Source: Adineta steineri (taxonomy: Eukaryota; Rotifera; Eurotatoria; Adinetida; Adinetidae). Taken from it: a stretch of DNA of 64,000 bases. Below the pieces are notes generated by a model, which searched no databases, had not been told where the DNA came from, and was given only the letters and a program-made list of their open reading frames with translations. Both the position numbers and the translations under genes were made by a program. The stretch is taken from the NCBI GenBank assembly GCA_905250115.1, contig CAJNOI010000104.1, positions 147,790-211,789 on the forward strand, given 5' to 3'. Positions 38,413-51,400 of this stretch are shown here, one piece after another. How positions within the stretch are numbered: position 1 is the first letter of the stretch; the number at the start of each line of letters is the position of its first letter.

Positions 38413-38857
38413 TTTTCGATTTCTGTCAACTTTTACTAATGAGCTATGATTCAGAAATAATTTACAGTCATCGATACAATAGAGAGTAGAAATTTCCCAA
38501 AACTCGATGTGCTGAGGAAAGAAGATTTTTAACGCTGTGCGCGTTCTTTGTCTTTTTTTCCTAGTTTCTAGACATACACACACAAAATGTCTTATTTTGG
38601 GTGACAATGATCTCAGAAATGGTAAATCTGGAGTTCTCAGTTTAAACGCAAGAATTTAATTTGGAGTCTGCACCAGATCAAAAAGCCTAGAGATCCCGAA
38701 AACAAGATTTAGTTTTGATGAAGATAATCCCGAAAAAATATGTTTTAGATAATTCTTATCATCATTATTTGATTTGTGATATTGTTGGTTATAACCTTTA
38801 TTTTTATTTTCAAAACGAATATGAATAATATAACAAAGGTAAAATTGATCGATTTCA
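38413..38857. repeat. dispersed 445-bp repeat, copy 1
   Basis: Almost identical, in the same orientation, to 44812-45256. The match runs from TTTTCGATTTCTGTCAAC to AAAATTGATCGATTTCA. A 68-codon minus frame inside both copies is probably incidental. No inverted ends were found. Confidence 0.88.
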
Positions 38858-39064
38858 ATGGTATAGCAGACATTTGAGAATATGAAATAAAGCTGTAAGT
38901 GGATGAAAGGTGAGATCAGTATTACAATACACACCATCAAAAAGCACAAAAAAATGAATTACAACACTTCTTAGTCAAAAACGAATAAATCCGTAAAGCT
39001 TGAGGATTCTGTAAATGTCTAACATATTATTAAGAATAAAAAATTGATTGATTATATAATTTTA

Positions 39065-41725
39065 TCAAGGATTAGCAAGCGCAGTAACATCTGCAGCAGT
39101 CAATTCTCGTGAATAAAGTCGAAATTCATCTAAATAGCCATAAAAAGTGCCCGGCGCAATTGACTTCTTAACGCATCCAGTTCTCAGTGGATTACCTAAT
39201 GTCACCGTGTTTAATGTTCCTGAAGCTGCATATATGATTGCACCTGTAGATCCAATTAAACTTCCATTGACATACAATCGTACACCATTTGTAGTCGAAA
39301 AAGTAGTAGCGACATGTACCCAAACGTTGGTCGACAGAATAGGACCTACTACATCTCTAATGACACCGTCGTAACTGGCACCTATTATTTGTCCACTCGA
39401 AGAAAATCCCATGAAATCAATACACCATCCTCCCCCACCTGTTTGTGACGAAACATAAACAACAGTTCCTGCACCTGTTGATGTTCGTTGAATCCATAGA
39501 GATATCGAGTATGGATGATTTGAAGTTCCAAGAAGAGGAAATCCATACAACTAAATAGAACATATTCAATAGTTTCGGTATTCTTTTAGAATATTTTCAA
39601 ATCGTTTTCAGACATATCTTTTCAATGAATATTGAGCAGCTGGGTTTGATATAAGAAAGTTTTGGAGAATTTTTAACAAAACTTCAAGTGAATATTTTGT
39701 TTTTGAGAAATGTCGAGCTAACATGTTTTTCTATTTGAAATGTTTTGAAAGAAACAAAAATGTTTTTTTGCATATATATATATATATATATATCTATGTT
39801 ACTCTATCCTATCTAAAACTACTACAGAGAATAATTGCATTGTCATATATTCAACTTTCTTTTTTTTTATAATCTATAAATTATGAACAGTTCAACTAAG
39901 TCTATTACATACCTGATAATAAGATGACGACGAAGTATAGCTTAATCCTTGACCAACTCTACCAGATGCTAATATAACATTATAGGCTGTTCCTTTGATT
40001 CTATTTGGACCTGAATCATAAGATATTCCACAATCAAATGAATGCCATGTACTTAAAGTAGCGTCCGAAAGAATATCACTTGCGCTTCTAGCGTTCATGT
40101 AAAGTGTAACTTCATCAATAGCACTAAACACATAAGAACAATATAGAATCAGAAAATAAATCAGTAACTGTACGTTTCTATTCAAGTCTTAGACCCTCTA
40201 AAAAAATTGAACCGAAAAAGTAAGGATAAAGATGAAATTTATATGAGTACATAATAATTTGTGAGGATTTTTGATAACTTAATTAATAATATCGAAGATA
40301 CAATAAACAATACTTCTAACACTGGGTGTTTTAAACTCAAACAAACGAACAAAACTAATGATCCAATAGTTTTTCTTTACCCGTCGAATGTGTGATTGCT
40401 ACCATCATAATAGTTTCCAATATGAATAGCACCACTTGCGCCTAAATATGGTCCAGCTGAGCTACGATTAGTATCTTGAACTCCGTTTAAATAAATGATT
40501 TGTGTCTGAGATGAATTATCATAAACAAACGCTACGTGATAGCAAGTATTTATCAACAATGCAGTTTCACTTGTGACATCATCATCCCAAAAACCCATCT
40601 TCAAATTTTCACCAGATAATATAAGGTATAAATTGTGATCTTGAGTCAATGATTCATATTGACTGAACAATCCATAAGAAGTACCACTGTTTAATGAAGT
40701 AGGATAGATCCACATTTCTACTGTAAAACTGGTAGAAACAAAACTTTGATAGGTTGGTATTGTGATGTATTGATTACTACTACTGATAAGTCTCAAATTG
40801 TATCCACCGTTGACGCCACTATTCGTATAAATAGGTGCATTGACAGCTGTGCCACTAAGATTTGATATGCTATCAGCAACATTATTTTCCAGTGCCCAGT
40901 AACTATGAGCATCATACGGGTACGTGACTATTTCAAAATGATAAACAATATTAACAAGTATTTTATACTTTGGAATTTTCAGTTACGAAAATCTATTTTA
41001 CAATTTAAATGAATTAACGAGTTTTATACTATTGAAGACTTTCGCTTTTGGTTTTTCACTAAATAATATACACTAGTGGAGTTTCATTAAAATTTACATC
41101 AGCGATAAATATGGGAAAACTACATACACACTCTCGATTCCGAGTTTGATGAATGTCTAATTCTCATGTTTAGGTTCATGTAGATATGTAACATAATGCT
41201 GTACAGTTTCATAGATATTGCATCTGTTGTTGCTGTAATCAGTCGTTCTTCTAGAAGTAGTGATTATAGCAAAAATATAATCTACAATTGAGTTATCAGC
41301 AGGTTTCCTAAGATTAAAAAACCGTTTGGGTAGGCTTTGTAGTCTTGATATGATGAAAAGTTTCGAAGTTTCATCAGACTTGAAAACTTTTAATTCATTT
41401 TGAAAATCATTATAGTGCATACTATGGTAGCTATCTTTTTACGAACTTCAAAAATTCAAACACCCTAAAAATGTTACAAATAGTAACAGAATCAGAAATT
41501 CTGAAAAATTCCTGATAGCATCATATTTTAGAGTATATAGTTTTATAATCTCCTGTAGTTCATATCGTTATGGATATATTAATTCTAGCATCATTATTTA
41601 TCACCTAAATTTGTAAAATGTTTTCACTAAAATAATCATCTCATGTGGTTTCTTTTGAAATTAGTATTCTTTCCTACCCTGTATGCATAGTCCAGTGGTT
41701 GTTGTTGATGATGTTGATGATGAAG

Positions 41726-41757
<32 letters not shown>

Positions 41758-42623
41758 GATGATGGTGATGCTGTCTTCGCCTTTTTCGTCTTTATTATTG
41801 TTGTTGTTTGGGTTATAGGTTCTTTTATTGTCGTTGAGGGTGTAGCTTTACTCTTCTTTCCGTTTGGCATAGTTACATTATGAAAAGATGCCTGTTTTAT
41901 TTGATCTTCCGTTAGTTTAGCTCCTGACATGTCACTGTTTGAAAACTGCGCACCTGTCAGATTAGAGTTTCCAAAATCTGCTTCCGACAGATTTACACCA
42001 TTAAAACTAGCACAAAGTAAAGATGAACTATCAAATTTCACCTTATCTAATCGTCCTCCATCAAATGATGCGCCATTTAAACTTGCAAATGAAAATATTG
42101 CATTTGACATTGATACTTGATCAAAAGAAATGCATTGTAAATTCAACTTATTTAATACACCAGTTTGACTTGCTAGACGTATATTATCCAAATTTAACTC
42201 ATTCAAACGGATTATATCAACTAAATTTGTTGTCTTACATCCATTAGTACAATTATTTCTGCCAATTAATTGTTTCTCTTTTAGAAATTGTATAACATCT
42301 GCTTTACGTATTGTATCCCATTGACGATCAGCAGCACGATAATATGCATTGGCAAATGCCCATGGATTTTTTTTCTCCTTCAGATAACCATAATTATCCA
42401 ATTTAAAAATATTATTTATAAATTCATCATAAAGTGTTTGTTGTCTTAATTCTCTTGATTGTTCCAAATTAAAATTTTGTTTTTTCTCATCTTGTTGTTT
42501 TTGTTGTTCAGATCCAATTGCAGTATAAATAGCAAGAGCTATGGGTATAGCTGCTGAACATAAAATAGTTAATATGTCTTTGAATGTGAAATGCCAAAAC
42601 ACTCGTTTTTTATTATCTACCAT
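39065..42623 (-). CDS. membrane protein: pentapeptide repeats, Thr-rich linker, two LamG-like domains
   Basis: Four exons on the minus strand: 42623-41678, 40927-40381, 40123-39913, 39550-39065; 729 aa, with phases 1, 2 and 0 agreeing. The short cytosolic N-terminus is followed by one membrane helix (ILTILCSAAIPIALAIYTAI) and a charged helical region. Pentapeptide repeats come next (ASFNGVNLSEADFGNSNLTG and similar), then a poly-Thr linker. Two concanavalin/LamG-like jelly rolls follow: SYWALENNVADSISNLSG ... FDGAIDEVTLYMNARS, and WHSFDCGISYDSGPN ... GYLDEFRLYSRELTAADV. A single-pass surface protein is inferred. The join of exon 1 to exon 2 crosses 750 nt and is supported by phase and by the similar Thr-linker design of the NHL gene at 48.5 kb. 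Confidence 0.78.
41724..41760. repeat. (GTT)n microsatellite coding for poly-Thr
   Basis: About ten GTT triplets on the plus strand, read on the minus strand as the poly-Thr linker of the pentapeptide/LamG gene. Length is likely to vary between alleles. Confidence 0.8.
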
Positions 42624-44338
42624 TGTTTCAATGAGATTTTAGAATGAAAGTAAAATATTGTAGTGTGCTCGAATATTAAGAAAACACAAATGCTATACTA
42701 ATAACTAGTCTTTCTCTCTTTTTCCATTTCTCTTTTATTTAAAAAGATATTAAGTAACAGTTTTAATTATATTTCATGTATCAGGGTTCTGATTTTTTTA
42801 GTGGAAGATATCCTATCTAAATAATTTCGTTAACGTCATGACAAGCGCTGCAATGTATGATATTTTCAAAATCAGATTTCACAAAAAAAAATAAAAGAAA
42901 TGAATAAGTAAGTATTCATTACAGACACGGCAATAAATAGAAACACAGTTTCGTGTTACTTTCAGTTTACTGAACGTTAAATTTGATCTAGAGTAACAAA
43001 AATATATAAATACTGATAAATGAAGATCGATGGAGACGACGAAAGAAGAAAATTTATACTATTGACTTAAATATCGGAGACTTCTTCGTTTGTCTACATA
43101 CGATACAAAATCATGCTTCTTAATTAATTCTTCGAAATAATGAAACATATATTTTGACAGTAAACTGTGAAATGATCTGATCATATCCATTACAAAAGTC
43201 TACAGAAAAAAGAAAAAGGATAGTCCAGACTTTATGAATAAGTTTTTAATCTAATCCTTTGTTCCACACACACATCCTGAATAAATTTTTTTGTTTAGAT
43301 TTTTTATATAAAAACTCTTAATATGCATAACTCATAGTCTAAAAGTGTAGTAGAAATAGTTTTATAACTGACTCAAATTATTTAAATTTATTATTATGAG
43401 AATTACCAAAAATAAATTTGTTATGCGTGATAACAAAATGAAAAGAAGACTAAATTATCGATTGGATCAATTTGTTATATATATGTATTTATTTCTCAAT
43501 GAATCGCATTAAGTGAAAACATCATCGAAAAACTAATGCTCAAAAACAAGTTTTTTGAAATATTGTCGAATAAAAATAAACACGGAAAGTTATGATTTGA
43601 TACCTTCATGTATTTTAGTTATGAACATAAATCCTTACTCAAAAAGATCATCAAACACAATTTTATTTTTCAGTAATATTAAATATTGAAATTTTGTTAA
43701 TATTCATATGAAATAAACAATACATCGACAATATTTCTTAATTTAATCAATCAGACAGCAATGATTTATAAACTTCTTTCGATTTATTATTTTCTTTTAT
43801 TTTTTTTTTCTCCTTAAAAGCTACGTTCGCGTCGTCTCTCAAGAAAAAATATCAATTTCAAGCAAAAAAATGGAAATATGATCTACTAACATAATTATAT
43901 ATCGTAGAAGTTTATGATCTCCGTAATTGAATTACTCCAACAATTTGAATGAAAAATCATCTTATCAATATTCTATTAGATCTTGATTTTAAATAAATAA
44001 TAGAAAAGATTTTTCAAAGAAGAATAACCTATAACAAATAAAATATTTGTTGATTCAAGTTGATCGTATAATTGGCAAAAAATAATCTAACTATAAATAG
44101 TATTCACATTATTGTATTAATTTAAATATAATTAGATCGATTATTTAAATGCTTATTTGAAACACGTTGAAATTTAATTCCTATGAAATACTTAATACAA
44201 CGGTCATTTATATTATTATCAAAAATCTGCAAGTTAAGATATTTTATTTCAGTCTTTTCAATCATTACGTGTGTCAACTAAAAATATAATAATATGAAAA
44301 CGATATGAAATATCCTATAATATATTCCGATTTTTTCA
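42624..44338. other. intergenic, no gene seen
   Basis: AT-rich DNA without a recognisable coding region or repeat. Confidence 0.5.
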
Positions 44339-44728
44339 TTATACAATATCCGTAGGGTCTAATATCATCAGCACCAAGTGATATCCAATGATTTTCGACT
44401 CCAGTTTTATTACCATCAATAGTTATCAAAGGCTTTGGATTAACTAGATTCTGAAGCAGAACATAATGTTGTTCTTCGTTATAAGTAAAAGTATAAGCAT
44501 AACGTTGTGCTATATTAATATCATGCGTTAAGGAGATATCTCGTCCATAAAGAAAACGCTTATTTTTGTTAGATCATAACCAGTTTGTGCAATAGGTTTT
44601 GCTGCATCATGTTTTGTTCCATGATATGAAACTGGTCAACCATCACAACTATTATTTGATCCAAGCCATATATCATTTTCATATTTTCCAACAACTTTAA
44701 TTCTAAAACGTTTCCATTCATATGGTGT
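44339..44728 (-). pseudogene. PARP-like (HGT-motif) domain fragment, broken
   Basis: Read from 44728 on the minus strand there is KRFRIKVVGKYENDIW, then YHGTKHDAAKPIAQTGYDL, then KRFLYGRDISLTHDINIAQR, YAYTFTYNEEQHYVLLQN and ISLGADDIRPYGYC. This is the order of a PARP/ADP-ribosyltransferase-like domain with an HGT start and a degraded GxGIY segment. It is broken by an in-frame TGA at 44636-44638, just before PVSYHGT where a Trp is expected. A frameshift lies near 44559-44570 and there is no start codon or upstream exon. The fragment stops where TGTGGG hairpin 2 begins. Family assignment is from motif memory only. Confidence 0.62.
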
Positions 44729-44781
44729 GGGTGTAGCTGTGGCTGTTTGTATTCTTCTCATTAATATCCACACCCAAACCC
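44724..44781. repeat. TGTGGG inverted pair 2
   Basis: GGTGTGGGTGTAGCTGTGG is followed about 25 nt later by CCACACCCAAACCCT on the same strand. It lies between the broken PARP-like fragment and copy 2 of the 445-bp repeat. Confidence 0.75.
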
Positions 44782-44811
44782 TAATAGTTGTTTTCTTCTT
44801 CGTATAATTTA

Positions 44812-45256
44812 TTTTCGATTTCTGTCAACTTTTAGTAATGAGCTATGATCCAGAAATAATTTACAGTCATCGATACAATAGAGAGTAGAAATTTCCCAAA
44901 ACTCGATGTGCTGAGCAAAGAAGATTTTTAACGCTGTGCGCGTTCTTTGTCTTTTTTTCCTAGTTTCTAGACATACACACACAAAATGTCTTATTTTGGG
45001 TGACAATGATCTCAGAAATGGTAAATCTGGAGTTCTCAGTTTAAACGCAAGAATTTAATTTGGAGTCTGCACCAGATCAAAAAGCCTAGAGATCCCGAAA
45101 ACAAGATTTAGTTTTGATGAAGATAATCCCGAAAAAATATGTTTTAGTCGATTCTTATCATCATTATTTGACTTGTAATATTCGTAGTTACATCTTTTAG
45201 TTTTATTTTCAAAACGAATATGAATAATATAACAAAGGTAAAATTGATCGATTTCA
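44812..45256. repeat. dispersed 445-bp repeat, copy 2
   Basis: Same length and orientation as 38413-38857, with only scattered substitutions clustered in the last 120 bp. It is bracketed by TGTGGG inverted pairs 2 and 3; pair 3 begins within 10 nt of the end of similarity. Confidence 0.88.
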
Positions 45257-45260
45257 TCTT

Positions 45261-45322
45261 GAGGGTGTGGGTGAGATAGAGAGTAAATGAAATTAAGGCT
45301 CACCCATACCCACACCCACACC
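45261..45322. repeat. TGTGGG inverted pair 3
   Basis: GAGGGTGTGGGTGAG and the complementary CACCCATACCCACACCCACA are separated by about 25 nt of AT-rich loop. Confidence 0.78.
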
Positions 45323-48300
45323 TTAATGTTCAATTTACTTTTAGATTATACAAAGTTTTCTTTAGAGAAAAATAAACCACTAAATATTTATTTGGATTTC
45401 ATAGAATATATTAACTCTTTTTCAACACTTTAATTCTTCGTCATAATAAACAATTTTAACTTTGTTAGTTGAATTTTAACTGAATAGTAGAAGATGTCGT
45501 TGTTTTTAAGGAAGTATTCACGATTCTACGATTATCTACTCACAATATGTCAGTCTCAGTATAATGTTTTCTTCTTTGTTTTCTTGTACATGGTAATATA
45601 GAATATTTTTCATATATTATTTGTCAATCACTTCTAACTCATTGTTTCATTTTTCTTCTCTACACCGCCTTTCCTATTTCTAAAATGTATAAAAGAAATA
45701 ATTTATATCTTAGTTTGATCATAATTATTCGTTATGATGAACAGTTTCAAAATGATAATAAAGTTATGACTTCAGTTGATTTTGTTGAATATGAATGTGA
45801 CATTATTCTGTATAATTCTATTTTTTTTTGTTTATGTATTCGTTTCTTATACATTTGATGTGTTTCGGTGATATTCATATTATTGAATAGCATTTGACGA
45901 AGATTTATTCTGAAGATCAGGAATTGCACTTTTTCCATCATATGTCTAATGTATGAAATAAGAATAAAATCAATTGTGCAATATATTTTAGATATCAGAT
46001 AGTGTCAATATATTTTATTCTTCAGGAAGCATTGCATTTCCTTCGTAAAGGTATGATTTTCGATGTATTATTAACAAGAATAACATTAAATTTTATTTGG
46101 AACACTTTGTTTTTACATCCTTCCTACAAAATTTCAATATCATGAACATTTTTTTATATTTACATCAGATAATAACTAATATTTCATATTAGTTTTGAAA
46201 AAGGAAATGGATTCATTGTTTTTCTTTATTAATAAATGCAAATGTTGTATTTGCTGCAAATATTTCAAAAAAAAAGAAAGTTCCCATTGACATCATCAGG
46301 TAGGCGAATAGAGAAAAAAAATAAAATCTTTGTTTTTCTCTTGTTCGGTTTTCAGTAACATACAGAAGAGTTTTTCTATTTTTTTTAATCAATTACCATA
46401 GTTAATGACTGGAGAACGTAACTAAAAAAGAAACAACTTATTTTTATTTCATTTAATAGAAGACAAATATCAATATGAGATAATGAAGAGATATAAAAAG
46501 AATATCTTTTATTATACAGATATCAACAACAAAAAATGAATCAATTTTACAAATTAATTGCAACATTTTTTATCAGATGATCAACAATAAAATAGAAATA
46601 TTTCTATAGAATAAAATAAATGAGAAAATCATCTCTTTCAAATAGTATCAATCATCAGCAATCAAATAAAACTCTTGTCATTCTTCTATTTATTTTATAG
46701 TTTTCTCATTATATTTAGTAGAATCATCAACTATATTTGACATTATTTAAATTATTAAGTATCAGGAAACATAGATTTCCAAATGATATCTTTCACTTTA
46801 TTTTTATGTATTTGCTTCATTTAAAATAAAGATAATAATGAATTAATAATCGTCTTTAGATGTAAAATATTTATGATAAAAACATCACATGTTGATGAAA
46901 ATGATACCATCAGCACTTTCTTGTTTTAGATCAGTTCTGAATAAAATGCTTATATATCTGTTGTAAATATCAAACTCGACAAGGTAGCATGTGAAAGTGA
47001 ACTAGTTCAAATAACAGTTAATATAATTATTTTTATAGAAAAAAAAACATTGAAAATGAGCACTTTTTGAAGGAAATACAAAGTTTCCTGAGAGAAAAAA
47101 ATCTATTTTATTATTTTTCATTCATTCATTTGAAAGTCTATAGAATTAAGTTATGATAACTACATTATTAGTTAAGAAGTTATTGTTAAAAAGATATTTT
47201 GTTAATAATATACTTCATTAATAGATTAAGATGAAATATAAAATATTTTGATGATGTATTAGAGGAGATGAGAATGACGATAAATTAACATTAGGATAAG
47301 AGAAACATATGTATCTATTATATTGTCATTCTCATATTTATTCAAAGAGAAAATAGTGGACTTCAAGGTTTCATGATATTGTACAAGAGTTAACAATTGA
47401 TATAACTGCTGTTCTCTTTATGTTCACTTTCTCAGCATAAATATTCAATCACAAACTAAGAAATCTATGTGATATTTTGTTTTTGTAATGAGACAAATGA
47501 TTGAAATAACATAAAGAACTTCTCATAGTGTGGAGAATCTTGTGAGACAAAGATAATATCTACAATGACCAACAGTCACATCTAAATATAATTATTCAAA
47601 GAATCTATATATTTCATATGACTATGATTGTAATTAGAATCATGGTTATAGTTTTCTTCAATGTTCTTTATCGACTTCCAATTAAAAATCAATGTATAAC
47701 AAATCATACAATGAAGATCGAAAATTTTTTCGAAGTGAAGAAACAATATAGAGACAATCAATATTGCTTTCATAATCATTTATCTGTTCTGTGATATAAT
47801 TATTGCATATAATAAATGCAAATTAGAAACATTTTCAGTCATAAATATTGTCTAATTCTCAATTCATTTAGATGAATCTTTGTGTATAGTGGAATATTTT
47901 CATATCAGCTTTTTTTCTCTGTTAGGAAATGTTGTATATCCTTTAAACAGCGCTGATATTTCAATGTTTTATTAACTAATAATTAAACTAAATGTTGTCT
48001 CAAACAGTTTGATATTTATAAGAAATAACAACTCTATCTAAAAAGAGTTTTTTTTCTCAAAAATCAATATTGAAAAAGGAAGTGAGCTCATTGTTTTTAT
48101 TGATATATGATGTTTTACATTAACATGATAATCTACGTCATAAAAGAAATGATTATTGAAGAAAGAGAATGAGAGAGCATAATAATTGTATTTTTAACAA
48201 TTTTCTAGTTGAAACTGGAATGAAAAACTTTTAAGTGAGAAAAACAATATCTAAGTCTGTTTTTTATACCACCAGATTAATCGGTTAAGAATACTAGGTA

Positions 48301-48484
48301 TTACTTGAAATAGAGATTTCAATAATCAACGAGAAATACAAATGATTCTTTGTGAAAAGATATGTAAATAAACAGTTTAGCTTCTTTGTAATTATAATCA
48401 TAATGACTGAAAATCTATAGATGAAAAACATTTTCTGTCGATTTTAGATTGTAAAAGTATTAAACTTTCAGCAAGATATCAACA
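45323..48484. other. intergenic, no gene seen
   Basis: Very AT-rich. Two loosely similar blocks near 46196 and 48070 (GAAAAAGGAARTGRRYTCATTG) hint at an old duplication. No gene recognised. Confidence 0.45.
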
Positions 48485-51400
48485 ATGAACAATAACAACA
48501 GAATAGGAGTTGATGATGATGATGATGATGATGTAATTTATCGAGAAAAAGAAAAACCATAAAATATGATATTTGTCTTTTTTGATTATTTTAGTCTGAA
48601 ACAGCTAGTTCGAATGCGACTGAATCAGAAACATTGTATGTATCTTATGAATTGTAGACAATGATTAAAAAAGATTTCTTATTCTAGATGTGAATGTTTG
48701 AAAAGAAGAAAAGTGATGTGGATCATATTTACTATTATTGTACTTGCTATAATTATAACAATTCCAATTGCTATCATCAAAACAAAAAAGACAAACAATG
48801 AAAACACATCAACAGCAGAAGAAACAACCACTGAAATAATAGTAATAACAAAAACAGGTACGACAGAAACGATGCAAACAGGGTGTGGGTGTGGATGTGG
48901 ATGTGAGTGTAGATGTAGGTAGTGTAGTTATATCGTAACCGAATCTATAGCAGAATTCACAGCCACACCCACACACTATCTTACATTTAGAAAAAAGTCC
49001 CTATTTGGTAACTAAAATTGACTACTATTGTTTTATTGTCCTCAAATGAGAACACGATGTAGACATCAACAAATGGTAGACATTCATTTCTAAAGCTACA
49101 GCAGATGCAAATTTATTTGTCAAAATCCTTATACTAGAAATATAATTAACGTAAAGATCATGGAATTACAATTCTGATGTAAAGCATATAACGATTTGCC
49201 ATTCTATTATAATGCACTTATATTTATGGTGGATATATTGTCAGAGAAGAGGAAAAAGAAAAAGACGAAAGAAATTAAGAATAAAATCTTATCCAGTGGT
49301 TTTGTCTCATTCTAAACTCATTTCTGTAATATAGAATCAACTAAAACATCAACAAGAACATCAACAAAATCAACAACATCAACGTCAACAACAGCGCCAA
49401 TGGCAACATCATTAACAACAAAAACCACGTTCACAACGACAGCTACATCATCGAGTGAGTAATATACAAGCTGTTTTGTAATTTTCTGGACGATGATGAT
49501 TTTTATTAACTATATCGAAAACTTTTCATTCTGACTGTCAAGTATAAACATACACCAAACTCAAATCTAAACTGTTGAAAGTTTAGGTTTGGATCACATA
49601 TCGGAGCTAGACATGAATCGAATCCAAATCGTTTTGGTTTTTGTGAGTTTGAGTATTGAGTTTAAGTTTGGGTTTGAGTTTAAATGTGTGCCAGATATCA
49701 AAAGTTTCGACGCTTAGGGGTCACAGCCTAATGTAAAACCGAACTCATACCCAAATCCAAAAAACTCAAACGGTTTGGATTTGATGCATGTCTAGTTCGC
49801 ATTGCTTGTTCCAACAATCTAATATAGGTGTGTTTCAAAATGTCATCGTTTTCAATGGTAATAATTAGGAATATTTTCTAGAAAATAAATAGTTGAATAG
49901 ATTTAAACGCGACCTAACCAATAGCTCACATTTCTTGCCAATGAAAGAATCAAATGTGTCTTGATATTATTATTATGTTAACTAATAGATGACAAGCTTT
50001 ACATTATGTTGTTGCAATATTTAATTTTTTCGAAGATTTTATTTTTGTATTGCGATTCCATTGAAAGAAGAATTTATATCTGTTGTGCTTGATTTAATGT
50101 TCCTTACATGAGAGTAGTTGTAGGTCTCAAACTTACATTTTAGTGAAATAATAAAAAGCTTCTTAGTGAATTAGGGTATAGAAGAATGATGCGAAGACAT
50201 ATTTCACTTCTTTGATAACAAAAAACATCGACTATTGTATGGATCACATTTATATCTAGTAAATTATTTCTTTTTGAAAACTCTTACCGATTCTCATCCC
50301 TGGAGAAGATAATACTCTGATAGATACTTGCATTAAATTGTTGAGGCATGCAATTAGAAAAATCACCCGTCAAAAACTTATTTCAAATGCACCTTTAGCA
50401 ATAAACAACACTATCGACAATAAGACAAAATGTGGTGTTTTGTAGTGTATGAATATACGAATCTTTTCGAAAAAGAAACAGATTCTCTGAGCAAATAAGT
50501 ATTGGAAGAAATAGGCGGAGTGAGAGACGAGAACAAAAATGAAGGGTGAGGTGGGACGTGGAGTAGAAGTTGTATATTCTTGCTGGGTATAGTACAGAGA
50601 TGATCACAAAAATCGATAGTTATTAGTCTGAGTATTTTTATTCACTTCTCAATTTTGTTCTCTACCTTACTATGCATTAAATGATTCTCCATTCTCCTAT
50701 TCAGAGTAGCTTTTATTACATGCACATAATGCATTAAATTATGAAAATAGATCATATTCGGTAAGATAAAATGAAAAAGTCTATATGACATGCGTAAGTT
50801 TAGATACCTGCTTTATCATAGATAACTCTTCTCTGGAGAAGGTAACAATCTATATAACCCTACATTGTAATTGGATATCTTCTTTTTTGACGATGTGGAT
50901 TTCTTCTTCTAATTACTTTTTGATAATATTGTAAAATTAAGACCAAAGATTTCATGTTTATTTATGTTAAATTCTTTTTTTCATAGTCACAGGTTTTACA
51001 GCACGGTGGAACTCTAATGGCGCGACTGTGGCTGGCAATGCGGGCGGTACAGAAGGAGAAGGTGCAAATCAATTCAAAGAACCTTATGTTTTGATATTTG
51101 ATTCATCAAATGCTCTCTATATCTCTGACTTGGGTAACCATCGGATACAAAAATGGATCATAGGTAGCTCAGTAGGTGTGACCGTTGCCGGTCAGGCAGA
51201 TGGAACATCAGGTCCTTCGTCTACTACTCTTAATCAACCAATCGGTCTTGCAATCGACTCAAGTAACAACATGTACATCGTAGATAAAGCTAATCACCGA
51301 GTTATGTACTGGGAAAATGGTGCATCATCTGGTTCGATGATCGCTGGAACAGGTAAGAGAAATGAGAAATGTTTATTCTCTCGTATACTCAGAACATGAT

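Noticed and set aside
38401..38607. A 68-aa minus-strand protein repeated at 44809-45006
   Set aside because: The similarity extends well beyond the frame at DNA level and there is no splice or domain support; treated as part of a non-coding repeat.
41157..41420. An 87-aa minus frame between exons of the LamG gene
   Set aside because: It lies in the phase-consistent intron and shows no family features.
48858..48922. Reading exon 3 of the NHL gene through into a Cys/Gly repeat tail
   Set aside because: The Cys-Gly run is just a translation of the TGTGGG tract; a good GT donor precedes it and exon 4 continues the Thr-rich linker in phase.
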